Part shown: positions 30,484 through 31,925 of the stretch, piece by piece
Numbering within the stretch: position 1 is the first letter of the stretch
How the letters are laid out: each line of letters opens with the position of its first letter
NCBI GenBank assembly: GCA_964440655.1
Contig: CAYTTA010000022.1
Span: forward strand, 1 to 31,925
Length of the DNA: 31,925 nucleotides
DNA from: CAYTTA01 sp964440655
Lineage (GTDB): Bacteria > Bacteroidota > Rhodothermia > Balneolales > Balneolaceae
Direction: 5' to 3'
Translations under genes and position numbers: made by a program
Notes under the pieces: generated by a model
What the model was told of the DNA's origin: nothing
The model's database searches: none
The model's input: only the letters and a program-made list of their open reading frames with translations

Positions 30484-31074
30484 ATGCAACTCCACCTCTG
30501 GCAGGATGCCCCGCTTCTGGTCGAAACGACCACCGAAACCCGTCAGCCCTTTACCGGGCGGCTGCTTCATGTGAATCAGGACACCATCCGGCTGCCGGGC
30601 GGCGGGACATCGGTCCGGGAGTGGATCCGTCACCCCGGAGCCTGCGCCGTGGTTCCGCTCTTCAGGGACGGGACCGTAATGATGGTACGGCAATTCCGAT
30701 ATGCGATCGGACAGGTTTTTCTCGAAGTACCGGCCGGCAAGATCGATCCGGGCGAATCACCCGAGGTGACGGCTGCCCGGGAAACAGAGGAGGAGACGGG
30801 GCTCCGTGCCGGACGGCTCGAATACCTCGGTCACTTCTACCCTCTCATCGCCTACTCCAGCGAGATCATCCACCTCTATGTGGCCTGGGATCTGGAACAC
30901 TCCACCCGCTCACTCGACAGTGATGAATTCCTGATTACAGTCCGGGTCCCCTTTGCAGAAGCACTGCGGATGATCGGATCGGGAGAGATCAACGACGGAA
31001 AGACAATCTGCGCTCTGCTGAAGTGCAGAATGTGGTGGGAGCAGAACGCCCCTTTTCCGATCCCGCTCGACTGA
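30484..31074 (+). CDS. Nudix hydrolase, ADP-ribose pyrophosphatase type
   Basis: This 196-aa Nudix protein would hydrolyse a nucleoside diphosphate derivative such as ADP-ribose to two monophosphates in the cytoplasm. The Nudix box is complete at residues 85-107: Gly85-x5-Glu91-x7-Arg99-Glu100-Thr-x-Glu103-Glu104-x-Gly106-Leu107. The upstream Ala-Val-Val-Pro-Leu and Val-Arg-Gln-Phe-Arg-Tyr-Ala (about 68-74), and the Ser-x-Glu-Ile-Ile-His-Leu-Tyr-Val-Ala segment after the box, are typical of the NudF/ADPRase branch. The ATG at 30484 gives the normal length. The same frame is open upstream, but translation from there would run into the divergent gene's promoter region. Confidence 0.9.
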   Translation: MQLHLWQDAPLLVETTTETRQPFTGRLLHVNQDTIRLPGGGTSVREWIRHPGACAVVPLFRDGTVMMVRQFRYAIGQVFLEVPAGKIDPGESPEVTAARETEEETGLRAGRLEYLGHFYPLIAYSSEIIHLYVAWDLEHSTRSLDSDEFLITVRVPFAEALRMIGSGEINDGKTICALLKCRMWWEQNAPFPIPLD

Positions 31075-31080
31075 ATCCGG

Positions 31081-31092
31081 CCGCCCGGGCGG
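31081..31092. repeat. GC palindrome between convergent stop codons
   Basis: CCGCCCGGGCGG is a perfect 12-bp palindrome that fills most of the 19 bp between the Nudix stop and the convergent unknown gene. It may form a short stem at the 3' ends of both transcripts, but it has no T-tract. Confidence 0.4.
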
Positions 31093-31093
31093 G

Positions 31094-31381
31094 TCAGGAG
31101 ATGATTCCTTCCCTCCTGCAGAGATCCCAGAGAGCGTTGTGCAGATCCTCACTCTTCAGCTCTCCCCGCCTCTCAAGCTCATCGACCTCCACACCGGTAA
31201 GCATGGCAAGGCACCCCATATCCCGGAGTACCTGATCGAAATTGCGCGGATCGGCAAGCCTCATTTTTTCCAGATCCAGTCCGCCCGGGCTCACTCTCAG
31301 ATCCACCAGGCAGTAAAAACGGTCGTCCGGATTATCCCCGAAATCAAACCGCTCCAGTTTCGTATCCTCTTTTCTGATCAT
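31094..31381 (-). CDS. Unknown small acidic protein, partner of the HTH gene
   Basis: I do not recognise this 95-aa protein. It is soluble, rich in Asp, Glu, Leu and Arg, and has no signal peptide or membrane segment. An N-terminal beta-like half (Asp-Asp-Arg-Phe-Tyr-Cys-Leu-Val-Asp-Leu-Arg-Val) is followed by a helical half with Cys57 and Cys87. Its ATG comes directly after the stop of the HTH gene with no spacing, so the two are surely co-transcribed and probably translationally coupled. This implies a linked regulatory role (inference). Confidence 0.7.
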   Translation of the reverse strand: MIRKEDTKLERFDFGDNPDDRFYCLVDLRVSPGGLDLEKMRLADPRNFDQVLRDMGCLAMLTGVEVDELERRGELKSEDLHNALWDLCRREGIIS

Positions 31382-31804
31382 CTAATTTGACCTGTTTTCA
31401 TATCGCTCCAGGAATTCCCGCGCTTTCACCAGCTCCACCGTCTCACCAGTATCCCGGTCGATGACCTGGACCTGGAACAGACTGATGATCGCCTGGTTGC
31501 CGATGCACTCAATCGCCTCCTCGATCGAGTCACACTCCTCGGTTTCACTCACCAGATCGTTCACTCCCTGCACGATATAGCGATACCGTCTCTCCCGTTT
31601 CCTTCTCCGGTACTCATACTCCTCTTCCGGATCATCGAAATAGCTTCTGAGGGACTCTTCCGTGACAAACCACTTCCCGCCCATCTTCCGGCCGCGAAGC
31701 TTTCCCTCCCTGAGATAGGCGCGAAGCGTCATCTTGCTTATGCCCAGTATCTCATGAAGATCATCGATCGAGTAGAGGGTCAGATTTCCAATCCTGCGAG
31801 GCAT
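31382..31804 (-). CDS. MerR/excisionase-type helix-turn-helix DNA-binding protein
   Basis: This 140-aa protein has an N-terminal winged HTH of the HTH_17/excisionase type: Tyr-Ser-Ile-Asp-Asp-Leu-His-Glu-Ile-Leu-Gly-Ile-Ser-Lys-Met-Thr-Leu-Arg-Ala-Tyr (about 11-30), then Gly-Lys-Leu-Arg-Gly-Arg-Lys-Met-Gly-Gly-Lys-Trp-Phe-Val-Thr-Glu-Glu (about 34-50). A strongly charged linker (about 57-73) joins a small C-terminal domain (about 75-140) that I cannot name. It has no phage neighbours, so it is more likely a transcriptional regulator than a true excisionase. The ATG at 31804 has no good ribosome site. A palindrome and a hairpin lie upstream and may mediate autoregulation. It is followed without a gap by the small unknown gene. 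Confidence 0.8.
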   Translation of the reverse strand: MPRRIGNLTLYSIDDLHEILGISKMTLRAYLREGKLRGRKMGGKWFVTEESLRSYFDDPEEEYEYRRRKRERRYRYIVQGVNDLVSETEECDSIEEAIECIGNQAIISLFQVQVIDRDTGETVELVKAREFLERYENRSN

Positions 31805-31856
31805 GGGGTTCCCGGTGTTCTCTCATTCCGGTTTCTTGGGGGTTCCCGGGGCGAAA

Positions 31857-31888
31857 TGCACCGCCGCACACCGCGGCGCGGAGGTGCA
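31857..31888 (-). promoter_or_regulatory. Hairpin-forming leader upstream of the HTH gene
   Basis: TGCACC/GGTGCA (31857-31862 with 31883-31888) and the nested GCCGC/GCGGC (31863-31867 with 31873-31877) can form one stem with a 5-nt bulge, about 53 bp before the HTH start. It is GC-rich and lies between the gene and the AT-rich palindrome. Confidence 0.3.
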
Positions 31889-31892
31889 AAAT

Positions 31893-31904
31893 ACGAATAT
31901 TCGT
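31893..31904. promoter_or_regulatory. 12-bp palindrome upstream of the HTH gene (candidate operator)
   Basis: ACGAATATTCGT is a perfect palindrome 89 bp upstream of the HTH gene start. On the minus strand TATTTTG (31894-31888) begins inside it and resembles a Bacteroidota -7 element. A regulator bound here could control the promoter of its own operon. Confidence 0.4.
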
Positions 31905-31925
31905 TGAATACCCCTTGTTCCTCTT

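Overview
The window comes from a Gram-negative bacterium of the Bacteroidota/Balneolota/Rhodothermota (FCB) group. The evidence is a SusC/SusD outer-membrane pair with its own FecR anti-sigma factor and ECF sigma factors, several exported enzymes and lipoproteins, few strong Shine-Dalgarno sites, and a GC content that looks to be in the high fifties. A complete Mrp Na+/H+ antiporter operon next to a sodium/solute symporter fits a saline or alkaline habitat (inference). The sequence is a scaffold with four 100-N gaps. Two of them (14350-14449 and 23026-23125) have the same 8 bp on both sides and look like unresolved contig overlaps rather than missing DNA.

Layout. (1) 1-7378, minus strand: an uptake operon read from right to left. 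Two overlapping ECF sigma factors are followed by FecR, a SusC-type TonB receptor with an STN signalling domain, SusD (interrupted by a gap) and the start of a Tat-exported protein that runs off the window. (2) 7594-12858, minus strand: a bidirectional terminator, then an operon of three tandem exported amidohydrolase paralogues ending in a lipoprotein of the PQQ sugar dehydrogenase fold. (3) 13103-16551, plus strand and divergent from it: an AgaS-type sugar-phosphate isomerase/deaminase and an SSS-family sodium symporter. (4) 17025-22976: the Mrp antiporter operon in the order F-G-(micro-ORF)-A-B-C-D-E. (5) 22991-31804: an MtfA-like zinc peptidase, an exported D-aminoacylase-type amidohydrolase, ScpA, an M28 lipoprotein peptidase, FtsY, a CDP-alcohol phosphatidyltransferase, a Nudix hydrolase and a two-gene HTH/unknown operon.

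How the genes may work together (inference). SusCD, tuned by FecR and the sigma factors, would import a ligand. The periplasmic amidohydrolases and the sugar dehydrogenase homologue could trim or oxidise an acylated, possibly amino-sugar, substrate. The SSS symporter could bring the product in with Na+, and AgaS could isomerise and deaminate an amino-sugar phosphate. Mrp would maintain the Na+ gradient that the symporter uses. Regions 1-3 are therefore the accessory part of the window; region 5 is mostly housekeeping.

Least expected observations: the ATGA-coupled pair of ECF sigma factors; three exported amidohydrolases in a row that all carry an acidic residue where the related deacetylase has a metal-binding His; a 32-codon micro-ORF that overlaps mrpG at one end and mrpA at the other; and a candidate structured RNA leader upstream of mrp. 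I saw no tRNA, rRNA, CRISPR array, insertion sequence or phage gene.
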